In this document: positions 1 to 10,433 of the stretch, piece by piece
Numbering within the stretch: the stretch's first letter is position 1
Layout of the letters: the number at the start of each line of letters is the position of its first letter
Assembly: GCA_902806595.1 (NCBI GenBank)
Contig: CADCXC010000021.1
Coordinates: 248,001-312,000, forward strand
Length of the DNA stretch: 64,000 nucleotides
Origin: Pyrenopolyporus hunteri
Taxonomy: Eukaryota; Ascomycota; Sordariomycetes; Xylariales; Hypoxylaceae
Direction of reading: 5' to 3'
Notes under the pieces: generated by a model
What the model was told of the DNA's origin: nothing
Databases searched by the model: none
The model's input: only the letters and a program-made list of their open reading frames with translations
Translations under genes and position numbers: made by a program

Positions 1-561
1 CTGGCTTCGATGGCTATCGCGCAAACATGGGCGGCGGAGACCGGTAGGTCTGCGGGCGAGGCGCCGAGAGCGTATGGCTATCGTTCGCCTGCCACATTGC
101 CTTCTCCGGACGAGATGAATGCACAGATCGACACATATCACAACTGGTGGCGGAGAGAATGGGAAAAGGACAACTCCATGCGTTCGGGATATGTTCAGGC
201 ATACTCGTTCTACCGGTTTCTTCACGACGCCGCGGGCACCGCCCTGTACGATCATCTCAACCACATGTTTACCGGCCGTGGTTGGTGGCTCTGGTGGTGG
301 GATCGCGAGTTATGGACTTGGCTCGCTGAGGGTCCGATGAATAGTTATTCATGGCGCCTGTTCGAAACGAACCCTGAATGTCAACCAGGATGTGGTCGAA
401 AGACTTGGCCTGGCGCTAGAAAGGCATTGAAGGAAGCGGTGAGTTTTGGGTTGAAGCCTCGAGGGATGATTAAAACCGGTTCGCTAATAACTTTCTACGT
501 ATAGTATGAGATTTGGGAGGAATTTAAGCGTCAAGCTTTAAATAAGGGCGAGGCGCAATGA
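1..561 (+). CDS. 3' part of an unrecognised Trp-rich protein gene (two exons visible)
   Basis: The reading frame is open from the window edge (an ATG at 10 is in frame, but codons before it are also open, so the gene probably starts upstream). Reading straight through gives 164 residues ending at 504. A better model removes a 66-base intron at 439-504 (donor GTGAGT, branch-like GCTAATAAC, acceptor TATAG). It falls exactly between codons and joins to 505-561, so the protein ends ...ALKEAYEIWEEFKRQALNKGEAQ, a charged amphipathic helix that continues the preceding ARKALKEA. The body has many aromatics: YHNWWRREW near residue 44 and GRGWWLWWWDRELWTW near residue 90. I recognise no family. There is no signal peptide, and the Trp cluster is too interrupted by charge to be a clear membrane segment. 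The splice model is strong; the function is unknown. Confidence 0.6.
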
Positions 562-573
562 TGCGACGTTCCA

Positions 574-712
574 ACTTACTAGGTACCTGGTACCTAGGGA
601 CGAAGCTGGCGCGGGGGGGAACATCGATGCGCATTGAAATTATGTTCTGCCCTGGACTTAGGTGTTGTACTTAGGAACCTAGGTACCTACCTACCTAGGT
701 ACCTAACACACA
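574..712. repeat. ACCT/AGGT palindromic microsatellite cluster
   Basis: Overlapping copies of TAGGTACC and ACCTACCT, including the near-palindrome CTAGGTACCTGGTACCTAG at about 580-598 and a run of ACCTACCTACCTAGGTACC at about 680-700. Similar clusters recur at 1240-1290, 1745-1795, 2235-2262 and 6370-6395. I have seen such motifs in intergenic DNA of many filamentous ascomycetes; no function is assigned. Confidence 0.6.
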
Positions 713-1239
713 ATACCTACCTACATATACCTAAGATCATCGTCTCAATATTGAAAATGTCTTTCGTAACCGAGGCGGTTCAATTGATCCAACCAGCTTG
801 TGGAATCCCAACCGTCGGTTGACGACAAACCAACCCAATTGAAAAAAAAAAGAAAAAAAAAAAAGAAAAAGGGAAAAGGGTGGCGAGCTTCCGAATGTCC
901 CGCGCGACTAGGTATCTAAACAATTTTCGGGATTCGCATTGTAGGCACCTATATAGGTACCCGTTAGACCTACATGTACGTGAGTCAGTTGAAAGCACAT
1001 CCGTAAGGTTAAACAGCTTAGGAATCGTCAGATTAAAGCGGATAAGTAGGTATGAAATGAAAAAGCGCATTACGTACCTGGGTATAATAAAGCTAGGATC
1101 AGTCCCCGGATTTTTTTTTTTTTTTTTTTTTTCTTTCGTAAATGTAATTCGCTGCATCCCCGTCATTCCCGGCAATTCGGCGAGCAAGCGGCATTTCCCA
1201 TCCTCCGGCTACTAAACTTTAAACCTATACCTTCTATCT

Positions 1240-1292
1240 GCTAACTTACCTAGGTAGGTTAGGTAGGGAAGGTAGGTACCTACCTACCTATG
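1240..1292. repeat. ACCT/AGGT microsatellite cluster
   Basis: CTTACCTAGGTAGGTTAGGT followed by GTAGGTACCTACCTACCTA: the same tetranucleotide on both strands, able to fold back on itself. Same class as the cluster at 574-712. Confidence 0.55.
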
Positions 1293-2640
1293 TTAATGCA
1301 AGTCCACGTACTGTCTATAATAGACCTAGGCATGTACCTTACCACATATGGAATGTAAGTAGGTACGTATATCTAGGGTATTACACAGGTACATATCGGA
1401 AGAAACGGAGTCGCCTTGCTTTACGAGCCGTCCTCCGTAGTACATATTGATGGAAGTAAGTAAATGGTACCTACATGTAAGTAACTTGCCCCTTAGCCGG
1501 CTTACATTGTACGAAAAATCTTTGACCCTCGACTTTTTAACCTCTACCGTTAGGATAGGGACGTGTATCAAGATAATATTGGGTTGACGGTTTATATCCA
1601 CGGAGCACCCAGGTAGTGATTTAACCTTTTATGTAAGTCAGCATCGGAAATGTCCATTACGTTTCCGACTCGCCTTATCTCATTTCGTACGTGTCAGCAA
1701 TGAGCAGCATGCATTGAATAAGATTTCCAAATCCCTATCGCAGAGTAGGTACCTGGTGTGGTACTTATAGTAAAGCTACCTACCTACCTAGGCACCTTAC
1801 CAGTAATAGGACTGCGCAATACCTATCACGCGTCTTGGTCCCTTCTCTTTAATTTCTTATGAGAGTCCCTCAAAGCATCGGCGTCTACTGGTTGATCATG
1901 TACCTAGGAAGTAGCTTGTCTGTCTGTGTGGAGAACTGTATGGGACGTTCACATGATTGATTACCTGAGATACCTACATGTACATAAAGGCTGTTTCTGG
2001 CGATATATGTACATATAAGTGCCCGTGCGTCGGTAAGTATGTGTATGATTACATGTACATGTGTGTTTTGATTTGGGTTGGGATTGCATGTACCGACTGC
2101 GCCGCCATAGAGCATTGTCGGCAGGGATTTATTCTTTACAGGTACATCAATGTTCCGGCTGCCGTGTATCAAGTATGTACCTTGGGACGAAACTTCTCTG
2201 GCATAGGTACTTGCATTATATAATATTTATGTACATGTAGGTAGGTACCTAGGTATCTAGGTGGGCGATATATCATAGTTGCTGATATTAGCAAGGGTTT
2301 GCCTTGGAGAAAGGCAATACATCATAGGAAACTCATCCTGCAACTAGCGCCCATCGATTTTCGCTGTCCATATATGCTGTTAGTGACATATCGTCATCTG
2401 CCACCTAAAGTAATCCAAACCTTGCCGAAAGCTACCCGAAAGCTACCTATACATCACAACATCGCATCGAATTATCAAAAAGGTATTCAAGCAGTCATCC
2501 TGCCCCCCTCACCGACAGAAAGACACACAGCAAATAATGTCGACGGTATACCAATCCGACTAATTGCTCCAGACCCAGGCGACCACATCATCCTACCATA
2601 CCACTACCACCACCACCACCTCTTCGACGGCCTCTAGTTG

Positions 2641-3404
2641 CCCTGTTCGCCCTAGGTAAATTCATCCACGTTGTATTGTACCTACCTACTTACCACATCT
2701 CACTTTTTCCTTCCCTTGCCCTCTCTCTGCAAACGTCCTTTTACCGTTGCGTTCCAGTCACCTTGCTTTCTTATTACTTAGCTCTGACACGCATTAGGCG
2801 GGGGCTACAACGTACATACGGTTCGCAGCACATCCCGGACCTTCCACCCAGGTGTTTCCCTCCAAGCGGCTATTTAGTTTTTTTTTTCCCTTCTCCGTCT
2901 CCAGTCTTTGCACTACCCAGCCATCCAGCCTGCTTATCACGCCTATCACTCCAGAGTTGGGCTTTACCTCCCAGTGTCAATCATGACCTGGTTATGATTC
3001 ACCTTGCTGTAGGTTCCCCTACCCTCCTTCTCCTTCTTTAGCACACATCACCGTACTATTATTTTCAGCCTTCTCTACCTTTTTATTTTTATCTGCCCTC
3101 TCGTGGCCTACTATTTCCCGGCCACCCCTTACCTACGATGCCTACCGACGTCTAATACTATCACCTTACCTTCTCCTACTTATCACAAGGCGTCGCGTGT
3201 GACTTGGAAATGTCCCGCCTGCTTGTTGGTCATCCTACTACGGTGCAATTCTTATCAGCATAGTCTAGCGCACGATTTGCCGGACATATCTTGAAGCACC
3301 CATCCCAAGCCGGCAAGCAGACGACGGGATTGCGCGCTCGCCCTCGCCTATTAGTAGCAAAGTATATCTTTTTTTGGAGTTCTTTTATCCCTAACAGCAT
3401 CGTC
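2641..3404 (+). promoter_or_regulatory. Pyrimidine-rich promoter/5'UTR region of the arrestin gene
   Basis: From about 2660 to 3290 the + strand is rich in CT and TTTCC tracts, for example the T run with CCCTTCTCC at 2878-2895, up to the arrestin start at 3405. CT-rich stretches upstream of the start are typical of fungal RNA polymerase II promoters and leaders. The open frames inside it look like by-products of this composition. No clear TATA box was found, and the transcription start cannot be placed. Confidence 0.4.
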
Positions 3405-6152
3405 ATGGCAGACGTAAGCGGTCCCGATCGCCCGGAACACTACGCATACCCCGTAGCTGGGAACGTCTACTATAGACCGAGGTCCTCAGAACGGAGGCAC
3501 CGTCCGAACCCGAGCCTCCCGATCCCGCATATCAGACCACGCCAACGTCGACCCCAGTCCATACACATCGTATCGTATCCTCCCGGCTATACCCCGCCCG
3601 ATTTGAGAGCCCCACCGTTCGCAAGATCGAAGCCGCCCAAATCCAACAAGGAGAGGAGTAAGAGAGCGCAAGCAAAGAAGGAGGGCGATCCCGGTTATAA
3701 AAGCTCGCCGCGGCGGGTTATCGAGAGAGTCTTGGGACCTTTGAAGCTTCATTTCTCGCAGTACGTGGCCGCGGACAATACCACGCATCATAACGCCTCT
3801 TGTAGCTCGGTACCGGTGCCGAGATTGACCACGGCAGGCCGCCTTTGCGCCCGGCCACAATCGATATCCGTGATCTCCCCTTCTACGGCGCCCCCAATGC
3901 TAGGCACTCCCATCATCGCGGGCTCCGCACCCGCGCCGCTATTGACGGCTTCTTCGCACGGCTCGCATAGGAATAGTATCATGTCAGTACGCTCGACCAA
4001 AAGCATAATGAGCTCGGTAGCCGAAGTACCAAAGCCGGTAGCGAGCGGGAGTGGTGTTACGTGTTCTATAATCCTAGCCGAGCCGAACGTATTTCTTACT
4101 GGGTTCGAACACGACGGTCGACCGCGGAACGACGCTGCAAACTCTACGGCGCTGCTGAGGGGTAAACTGCAATTGAACGTATCGAAGAACGTAAAGATCA
4201 AGTCGGTGACTCTGAAGCTACACGGCAGAGCCAGGACAGAATGGCCGGAGGGCATCCCGCCGCTTAAAATCGATCAGTTCGAGGAGGAGTCGCTAAGGAC
4301 CCAAGTGCTAACGTTCTTCCACGCCACACACGAGACTTGGGAGTCGGAGTTCGGGAATCAGTGCACTTATTCGTTGCGAGGCAATGCCGAGTGCGTTGGC
4401 GGCCGCCGGGGCGCTTCCCCTTCTCAATCGACGATCTCCTTGGCATTGAAGAACAGGCCCGCCGGTCACTTGACGGCCCGCGACTACAAGCGACTGTCGT
4501 TACAGTCCGTGCAGTCGCGTAGTTTTGGCAGAGGGGATACCCCCAACCCGAACGTTGTGCAGCAGAAGACGTACAAGGTGTTCTATCCCGGCATTTACGA
4601 ATACTCCTTTGAATTACCCATCGACCATCATCAACTCGAGACTACGAAACTTCAGTTCGGGTCGGTAAAATGGGAGCTAGAGGCAATAGTGGAACGAGCT
4701 GGCGCGTTTAAACCTAACCTGCACGGAACCAAAGAAATATGCATCGTCAGGGTCCCGGACCAGTTGTCTCTCGAAATGACGGAGCCTATCTCCATCAGTA
4801 GGCAGTGGGAGGATCAACTGCACTACGACATAATGATATCGGGGAAATCCTTCCCTATCGGCACCAAAATCCCTATCGCATTCAAGCTGACGCCATTGGC
4901 TAAGGTGCAGGTTCATAAGCTGAAGGTATTTGTGACCGAGTCCGTCGAGTATTGGACCAACGACCGCCGAGTGACGCGCAAAGACCCGGGGCGGAAGATA
5001 TTATTATTAGAGAAATCGGCGGGGAAGCCTCTGGACAAGCAATTTGACGCGTCGGAAGTAAGAGTGCTAAGCGGTGGCGAGCTGACGCCCGAACAGAGGC
5101 ACGAAGCGCGAATCGCGGCACAACGGCGACGGAGTATCGAGGCGTCGAGAGCGCATACAGTACCGGAACCGCTACCCGACCCTACGGATAATCTACTGGG
5201 AGACTTGGATCTTGGTCTAGAAGCCTACTGGGGATCTACGGAGATCGAGATGAACGTTCAGATTCCAACATGCTCGCAGATGGCCAAGGACAAAAATTTG
5301 CGGCTACATCCCGACTGCAGTTGGAAGAACGTCAACGTGTACCACTGGATTAAGGTATGCCCACCCCCAGCCCGACTGCCTAGTGCGTGGTAGCATATTA
5401 ACCTAACCCATATGTAGATCGTCATGCGCATCTCTCGGCTCGATCCCGATGACCCAGCGGGCAAGCGACGTCGACATTTCGAGATTAGCATCGACTCGCC
5501 TTTCACCGTCCTCAATTGCCGCGCTACACAGGCTAACACCGCCCTACCCGAGTATTCGGGCGCCGACCAACCCACGTACCACCAGCAAGCGAGTTGTGGC
5601 TGTCCCGACGCCGAAATATTCGTGACCAGCCCTAGCCCCGCGTCGAGCACAGGCACGATACCGTCTCTCGACGCGAACGTCGCCGCCGCCGAATCTCCCG
5701 GCATCGTACAACCCCCAGCAGCTCACGTCCAACAACACCCGGCCGCCGGCTCCCAACCAGTGCAGAGACAGTCAAATGTTCCGTGGGCACCGCGGCCTAT
5801 GCACCTTTTGAGATGCCCAAGTTTCAACCCCCCGGCTTTTGATGATGACGAACCGCCGCCACCATTACCCACGCCCCCACCCCAGTACGATGTCGTTGTC
5901 GGAACGCCTAGCGTTGACGGCCTAGCGGACTACTTCGCGAGATTGGCCGACTACGACGATGGCGACTCAGATAGCGCTGATGAAGGAGGTGATACGCCCA
6001 GCAGGCTTACGGAGCGGAGTGGGCGAGTCAACGTCCCCCATCCGAGGACCCCCGGCGGTCGCATGGTTCCGAGCAGGAGTTTAGAGATCCAGCGACCAGC
6101 AATACCTATGACACTGAGTATGGCCGGTGGCTTATTAGAACGTAGGGGTTGA
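3405..6152 (+). CDS. Rod1/Rog3-like alpha-arrestin (ubiquitin-ligase adaptor), two exons
   Basis: Exons 3405-5354 and 5418-6152, 894 residues. The intron 5355-5417 (63 bases; donor GTATGC, branch-like CTAAC, acceptor TGTAG) falls between codons and restores ...VYHWIK|IVMRISRL. The start is the ATG at 3405 with G at -3 and G at +4; an upstream in-frame extension begins only with TTG. Order: a basic, Ser/Pro-rich N-terminus (1-218), arrestin N lobe (about 220-450, starting CSIILAEPNVFLTGF), arrestin C lobe (about 461-690, joined across the intron), and a disordered Pro-rich tail with LPEY (693-696) and PPQY (804-807). In yeast and Aspergillus, such proteins use PPxY/LPxY motifs to bind the WW domains of Rsp5/HulA-type HECT ligases and direct plasma-membrane transporters to endocytosis, often under carbon-source control. 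The family is sure; the exact orthologue (Rod1/Rog3 versus CreD type) is not. Confidence 0.88.
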
Positions 6153-6806
6153 ATGACCCCGATTTTAGTCGTCCCTCCCGATACGGCATACAATATATTC
6201 CTGCGTAGTGTTAATAGAACAACTCACTTTTCCGAACTCGTCCACGGTTCCCGTCGTCGGCATTAGCGTGTTGGACTGATACCCAAGCATGGTATGTTAG
6301 GTAAAGGTTTTTTATTCGATCCTTTATCGGAGGTTGGTTTAAAGGGAAAACTACTGTACCTAAATGAGGTATTTACCTAGGTACCTACCTACCTATATAT
6401 GGATCTCATAAATTTCGGTGAATTAAAAGGTTAATGGCTTGTGTTAAAACTGTGAGATGCGTGGTCCATACTTTACAGTGGACAGGTTTTAAAGCAAAGA
6501 TGGCGCGATTATCGTGGGGTATAACGACAGAATTAAAAGCTGGGCCCCTTTTTAAACCCCCTTACGTTTGGCGCGATGACCTGCGGCGATTGTTGCGAGT
6601 AATGGATGGATTGTCATGTATCATTTCGGGGTTTTGTTTTATTTCCGCTAATACCATGAATTTGTAATTCATAGATTACACGGCTTACCAATCAAACTGG
6701 TAACATTAATATACGAATGGCATCGCAACTATAGATAATTACCACTCGGAGAATTGTCTTTCATCTCATCCTAGGGTTAATTCTTCTCCAAGTTAGCAAA
6801 TTCAAA
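6153..6806 (+). other. Intergenic region with the Old Yellow Enzyme gene promoter
   Basis: 654 bases between two genes on the same strand. The left part would hold the arrestin 3'UTR; an ACCT/AGGT cluster lies at 6370-6395. The last 100 bases before the ATG contain CTATAGATAA and the pyrimidine-rich TGTCTTTCATCTCATCC, likely promoter and leader of the next gene. A 77-codon open frame at 6434-6667 shows no protein character and is not called. Confidence 0.45.
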
Positions 6807-7904
6807 ATGGCTCGGTCACGCCTTTTCCAGCCGTTGAATGTGGGCAACGTAACCCTTAAACACCGCATGGTTATGGCACCTTTGACGCGATTCCGGGCGA
6901 ACGCAGAGCATGTGCCTCACCCTTTCGTGAAGGAATATTACGAACAACGCGCTTCTGTTCCGGGAACGTTACTTATTACAGAAGGGACTTTCATCGAAAA
7001 GCGAGCAGGAGGGTACCCTAATGTCCCTGGGATTTGGTCCGAGGACCAGATAACCGCGTGGAAAGAGGTTACGGACGCCGTCCACGCGAAAGGCTCTTAC
7101 ATTTTCTTGCAACTTTGGGCGCTGGGCCGCACGGCTAACCCGGACTTCCTCAAAGCCGCGGGCTTCGACTTGACCTCCGCCAGCCCCGTACCATTCGAGG
7201 AAGGCAAACCAACCCCCAGAGAGTTGACTACGGAGGAGATCCGATCATTCATAGCCGATTATGCACAAGCAGCCCGCAACGCTGTCCAGGCGGGTTTCGA
7301 CGGTGTCGAGATCCACGGGGCTAACGGCTATCTCATCGACCAGTTCATCCAAGATGTATCTAATCGGCGACAGGACCAATACGGCGGTAGCATCGAAAAC
7401 CGCGCTCGGTTTGCGCAGGAAGTCGCTAGTGCCATCGTGGCGGCCGTTGGAGCCGATAGAGTTGGATTTCGCATCTCTCCTTGGTCCGCATTCCAAGGAA
7501 TGCGCATGGACGACCCCGTGCCGCAGTTTACATATTTGATCCAACAGCTTAAAGACCTCAAGCTGGCGTATCTGCACGTAACACAAGCACCCGTAGGAGA
7601 AATCGCCGACCTGCAAGCCACCGACCAGATCGCGTTCGCGATCGACGCTTGGGAAAACACGTCCCCCGTCCTCATCGCCGGCGGCTTTCAACCAGAACTG
7701 GCTAAGATAGTCGTGGATCAGCGATTCAAAGACAGGGACATCGCGGTGGTGTTTGGCCGATATTTCATTTCCACACCGGACCTCCCGTTTCGGATACAAC
7801 AAAACCTACCGTTGGCGCCGTATAATCGTGACACTTTTTACCTTCCCGAAAGTAAACAAGGTTATATAGATTACCCTTTTAGCGATGAGTTTATTACCGT
7901 TTAA
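6807..7904 (+). CDS. Old Yellow Enzyme family NADH:flavin oxidoreductase (FMN ene-reductase)
   Basis: Single exon of 365 residues, normal for the classical Old Yellow Enzyme family: a TIM barrel with FMN that uses NAD(P)H to reduce activated C=C bonds. Visible: the FMN-site segment MAPLTRFRA (Thr27), QLWALGR (Gln102), the substrate/catalytic block HGANGYLIDQF with His170, Asn173 and Tyr175, QYGGSIENRARF (191-202), Arg222 in GFRISPW, the phosphate-loop AGG (291-293) and FGRYF (317-321, Arg318). All key residues are present, so an active enzyme is expected, cytosolic because no signal is seen. Relatives act in oxidative-stress tolerance and in secondary metabolism; no cluster partners are visible to choose between these. 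The ATG follows CAAA. The stop lies only 20 bases before RIP-mutated transposon DNA, so the native 3'UTR is very short or lost. The last 15 codons are AT-richer than the rest but still encode the usual DYPFSDEF ending. Confidence 0.92.
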   Translation: MARSRLFQPLNVGNVTLKHRMVMAPLTRFRANAEHVPHPFVKEYYEQRASVPGTLLITEGTFIEKRAGGYPNVPGIWSEDQITAWKEVTDAVHAKGSYIFLQLWALGRTANPDFLKAAGFDLTSASPVPFEEGKPTPRELTTEEIRSFIADYAQAARNAVQAGFDGVEIHGANGYLIDQFIQDVSNRRQDQYGGSIENRARFAQEVASAIVAAVGADRVGFRISPWSAFQGMRMDDPVPQFTYLIQQLKDLKLAYLHVTQAPVGEIADLQATDQIAFAIDAWENTSPVLIAGGFQPELAKIVVDQRFKDRDIAVVFGRYFISTPDLPFRIQQNLPLAPYNRDTFYLPESKQGYIDYPFSDEFITV

Positions 7905-7924
7905 TAAACTTAAAAATTTACGAA

Positions 7925-8701
7925 TGTTTAAGGTTTTTTCGAAATATTATTTCGATTTTTTTTTTAAAAATTAATTACGTAAAAATTTACGAGTTATATT
8001 TTTTACGTTATATTATATTAATTAATTACGCGTATATTTTACGTAATAATTTATATTATATTTTTATTTAATTAATTAAATTATTTAATTAAATTATTAT
8101 ATATATTAAAAATATTATATTTAAAATTATTTATATTTTAATAAACGATTTTATTAATTAAATTAAATTAATTATAAATATAAATTTAATTTTAAATTAA
8201 TATATAATTTAATTTAAAAAAATAAATTAAATAAATTAAATTAAATAAATTAAATTAAATAAATTTAATTTTAATTTAATATATAATTTTATTTAAAAAA
8301 TTTAAATTATATAAATTTAATTATAAATATAAATTTAATTATATAAATTTATTTTTAATTTAACGTATTTTTTATAATATTTTTCGATAAATTATTCGAA
8401 TTATATATTTAAAATTAAATATAAAAAAATTATATAAATAATTTTTCGCGATAATTTTTTCGAAAAATAATATAAAATAATTTTGTCGTAATAAATTTTA
8501 ATAATAATTTTATTAAAAAATAATAAAAATAATTTTTATAATAATTTTTTATAAAAATTATAAAATATTACGAAAATTATATTATAAATTATATTAAAAA
8601 TTATATTAAAAATTATATTAAAAATATATAATTATAAAAATAATCGTAAAATTCGAAAAAAATTAAAAATTATTATATTATTTTATAATAATATTTTTTA
8701 T
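7925..8701 (-). mobile_element. RIP-mutated, shortened copy of element X
   Basis: Reverse-complement relic of the intact element at 9211-10435. It begins TGTTTAAGG where X reversed reads TGCCCGAGG, and continues through the RIP version of the hairpin (GGTTTTTTCGAA), ACGTAAAAATTTACGAG, the AT-converted minisatellites, and TAATCGTAAAATTCGAAAAA near 8642. It is about 450 bases shorter than X through loss of tandem-repeat units. It lies exactly between the chromosomal gene and the first rDNA fragment, 20 bases after the Old Yellow Enzyme stop codon. Confidence 0.75.
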
Positions 8702-9042
8702 TTTTTATTTTTTATTTTTTATAAAAATATTCGATTAAATATTATAAATATATTATAAAATTTTAATCGAAAATAATTAAAAAATAAATTATAATAAATT
8801 TAAATATTTTAAATAATTTAAAAAATAATAATATAATAAATTATATAAAATTTAAAAATTTAAAATAAATAAATTAAATATTAAAAAATAATTAATTTAA
8901 ATTATAAACGAAAATAATATAATATAATATAAAAATTTAATTTATTAATTTATTATTAATTATAATAAAATTAAAAAAAATTATATATAAAAATAAATAT
9001 ATAATATTTATATAATATAAATTTATATTTTTAAAAAATATA
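8702..9042 (+). pseudogene. rDNA intergenic-spacer fragment (RIP relic)
   Basis: The stretch containing AAAAATATTCGATTAAATAT at about 8722 matches the IGS of the later units (about 29113-29446, 39190 and 59200 onward). The match is clear to about 8910 and looser afterwards. It is the left-most recognisable rDNA and is cut by the LTR element that begins at 9043. Confidence 0.6.
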
Positions 9043-9210
9043 TATTAATAAATACGTACGTAAATAAAATAAAAAAATAATAATAAAAATATACGCGATA
9101 TAATAAAATTAATATTAAATAAATTATTTAAAAAAAATTATTTAATAAAAAAATCGTAAAAAAAGTTTTTTTTATATAAATAAAAATATATAAATATTTT
9201 TTAATATATA
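9043..9210 (-). repeat. LTR, first part (interrupted by element X; resumes 10436-10474)
   Basis: Begins TATTAATAAATACGTACG, the complement of the LTR end at about 26592-26609. The match to the LTRs at 20226-20442, 26393-26609 and 16131-16340 stops at 9210, where unmutated X begins, and resumes at 10436 with TATTACGAAATAATACG. Confidence 0.7.
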
Positions 9211-9216
9211 CTGGAG

Positions 9217-9235
9217 GTCACCCCCGTGGGGTGAC
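9217..9235. repeat. Left terminal hairpin of X
   Basis: GTCACCCC (9217-9224), loop CGT, GGGGTGAC (9228-9235): a perfect 8-bp stem six bases inside the element's left end. In the RIP-mutated copies the stem is degraded. Confidence 0.85.
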
Positions 9236-9288
9236 ACAATAGCCCTCGGTTTTCTTCGAATTCTACGACTATTTCTATAGCCATACAC

Positions 9289-9384
9289 CTTCTAATACAA
9301 CTGCCAATACAGCTTCTAATACAGCTTCTAATACAGCTTCTAATACAGCTTCTAATACAGCTTCTAATACAGCTTCTAATACAG
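9289..9384. repeat. 12-bp tandem array in X
   Basis: Eight units of CTTCTAATACAG (the first two diverged). The mutated copies carry RIP forms such as TTTTTAATATAA, or ATTATATTAAAA on the reverse strand, in different copy numbers. The open frame across it on the reverse strand (CIRS repeats) is a by-product. Confidence 0.9.
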
Positions 9385-9440
9385 CTTTCGTGGCACCCCT
9401 TAGCTTTTACGAGAAACCACCCGTGCCACCTTTCGAAGAG

Positions 9441-9743
9441 CCGTCGCGAGAAACCACCCCATACCACCTTTCGATAAAGCCGTCGCGAGAGGCCACCCCT
9501 ACTACCTTTCGATAAAGCCGTCGCGAGAGGCCACCCCTACTACCTTTCGATGAAGCCGTCGCGAGAGACCACCCGTGCTACCTTTCTAAGAATCTTTCGA
9601 AAGAACCGTCGCGAGAAACCACCCCATACCACCTTTCGATGAAGCCGTCGCGAGAGGCCACCCCTACTACCTTTCGATAAAACCGTCGCGAGAGACCACC
9701 CCATACCACCTTTCTAAGAATCTTTCGAAAGAGCCGTCGCGAG
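9441..9743. repeat. 38-bp imperfect tandem array in X
   Basis: CCGTCGCGAG recurs at about 9441, 9480, 9518, 9556, 9606, 9645, 9683 and 9734, each in a unit of about 38 bp also containing CCACC and CTTTCGA. Two of the longer intervals contain an extra TCTAAGAATCTTTCGAAAGA. The X copy at 16624-18099 keeps the same CCGTCGCGAA cores, because they are CpG-rich. Confidence 0.85.
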
Positions 9744-9839
9744 TGACCACCCGTATAACCCTTTTATACCTAGCTTTGAATATACAATTCGAAAGATTCT
9801 TCGAAAGGTGCCACGAAGGATACGTCGAATTAGAATTAG

Positions 9840-10158
9840 ATCTATATAATCAAATCCATACAATTAGATCCATACCTACAATTAGATCCATACAATTCGA
9901 TTCTTTCAAATAGAATCATACGTTGAATTAGAATTAGATCCATTCAATTCGATTCATTCAATTCGATTCATTCAATTCGATTCTTTCAAATCGAACCATA
10001 CGTTGAATTAGAATTAGATCCATACCTACAATTAGATCAATTCAACTAGATCAATTCAACTAGATCAATTCAACTAGATCAATTCAACTAGATCAATTCA
10101 ACTAGATCAATTCAACTAGATCAATTCAACTAGATCAATTCAATTAGATCAATTCAAT
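9840..10158. repeat. TTAGATCCATACAA and 14-bp TAGATCAATTCAAC arrays in X
   Basis: Irregular repeats of ATTAGATCCATACAATT and ATTCAATTCGATTC (9840-10030) pass into about nine regular units of TAGATCAATTCAAC (10033-10158). The RIP relics carry the same array as AATTAAATAAATCG on the reverse strand (13630-13745). Confidence 0.85.
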
Positions 10159-10217
10159 TAATAGAATCGTCCATTAGAATGCGAATAACTTCAAGTGTGG
10201 TAGTCGCGATATATATG

Positions 10218-10340
10218 GCGGCTCAATTGCGCGGCTCAATTGATTAGGTAAAAGCGTGGCACGGGCCGTTGCGCGGGGCGTGCGCGTGGCCCGTTAGCGT
10301 GGCGTGGTGTGGTGTGGTGTGGTGTGGTGTGTGGCTGGTG
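10218..10340. repeat. GC-rich segment with a GTGGT pentamer array in X
   Basis: A duplicated GCGGCTCAATTG (10218-10243), then GCGCGGGGCGTGCGCGTGGC and a GTGGT pentanucleotide run at about 10298-10332. It is the most GC-rich stretch of the right 56 kb. A TATATAT run just before it (about 10208) could be promoter-like, but nothing shows transcription. Confidence 0.75.
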
Positions 10341-10416
10341 TGGCGTGGGAAATGTGGCTCGTGAATTTTTACGTAATTAAATTTTTTTTTGCTGGGAAAA
10401 AAAATCGAGACAATAT

Positions 10417-10433
10417 CCCGAGGAAACCTCGGG
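10417..10433. repeat. Right terminal hairpin of X
   Basis: CCCGAGG (10417-10423), loop AAA, CCTCGGG (10427-10433): a perfect 7-bp stem two bases from the right end. A 3' subterminal hairpin recalls Helitrons, but the CTRR end is missing. Confidence 0.85.

Larger units (their letters stand above)
562..2640. other. Intergenic region without convincing genes
   Basis: About 2.1 kb between the first gene and the arrestin promoter. The open frames here are short, start with poor codons or lie in repeats, and none has recognisable protein character. What it holds is a set of dispersed ACCT/AGGT motifs, a purine-rich A tract at 841-879 and a 22-base T run at 1111-1132. It is moderately AT-rich but lacks the CpG-only composition of the RIP zone. 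I see no tRNA. Confidence 0.6.

Noticed and set aside
1885..3294. Several open frames of 60-121 codons upstream of the arrestin gene
   Set aside because: Mostly non-ATG starts, composition driven by CT-rich or ACCT repeats, no recognisable protein features.
3291..3404. N-terminal extension of the arrestin from an upstream TTG
   Set aside because: TTG is an unlikely start in fungi and the extension has no domain. The ATG at 3405 has a good context.
6434..6667. 77-codon + strand open frame between the arrestin and Old Yellow Enzyme genes
   Set aside because: No recognised motif, and it lies in the promoter-proximal spacer. Too weak to call.
3486..7802. Antisense and shifted frames over the arrestin and Old Yellow Enzyme genes
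   Set aside because: They are shadows of the two coding sequences.
9201..9467. 88-codon minus-strand frame with CIRSCIRS repeats
   Set aside because: It only reads through the 12-bp array of element X; there is no start context or homologous frame in other copies.
9289..10158. CRISPR-like array
   Set aside because: Repeats are directly adjacent with no unique spacers, in a eukaryotic repeat element.
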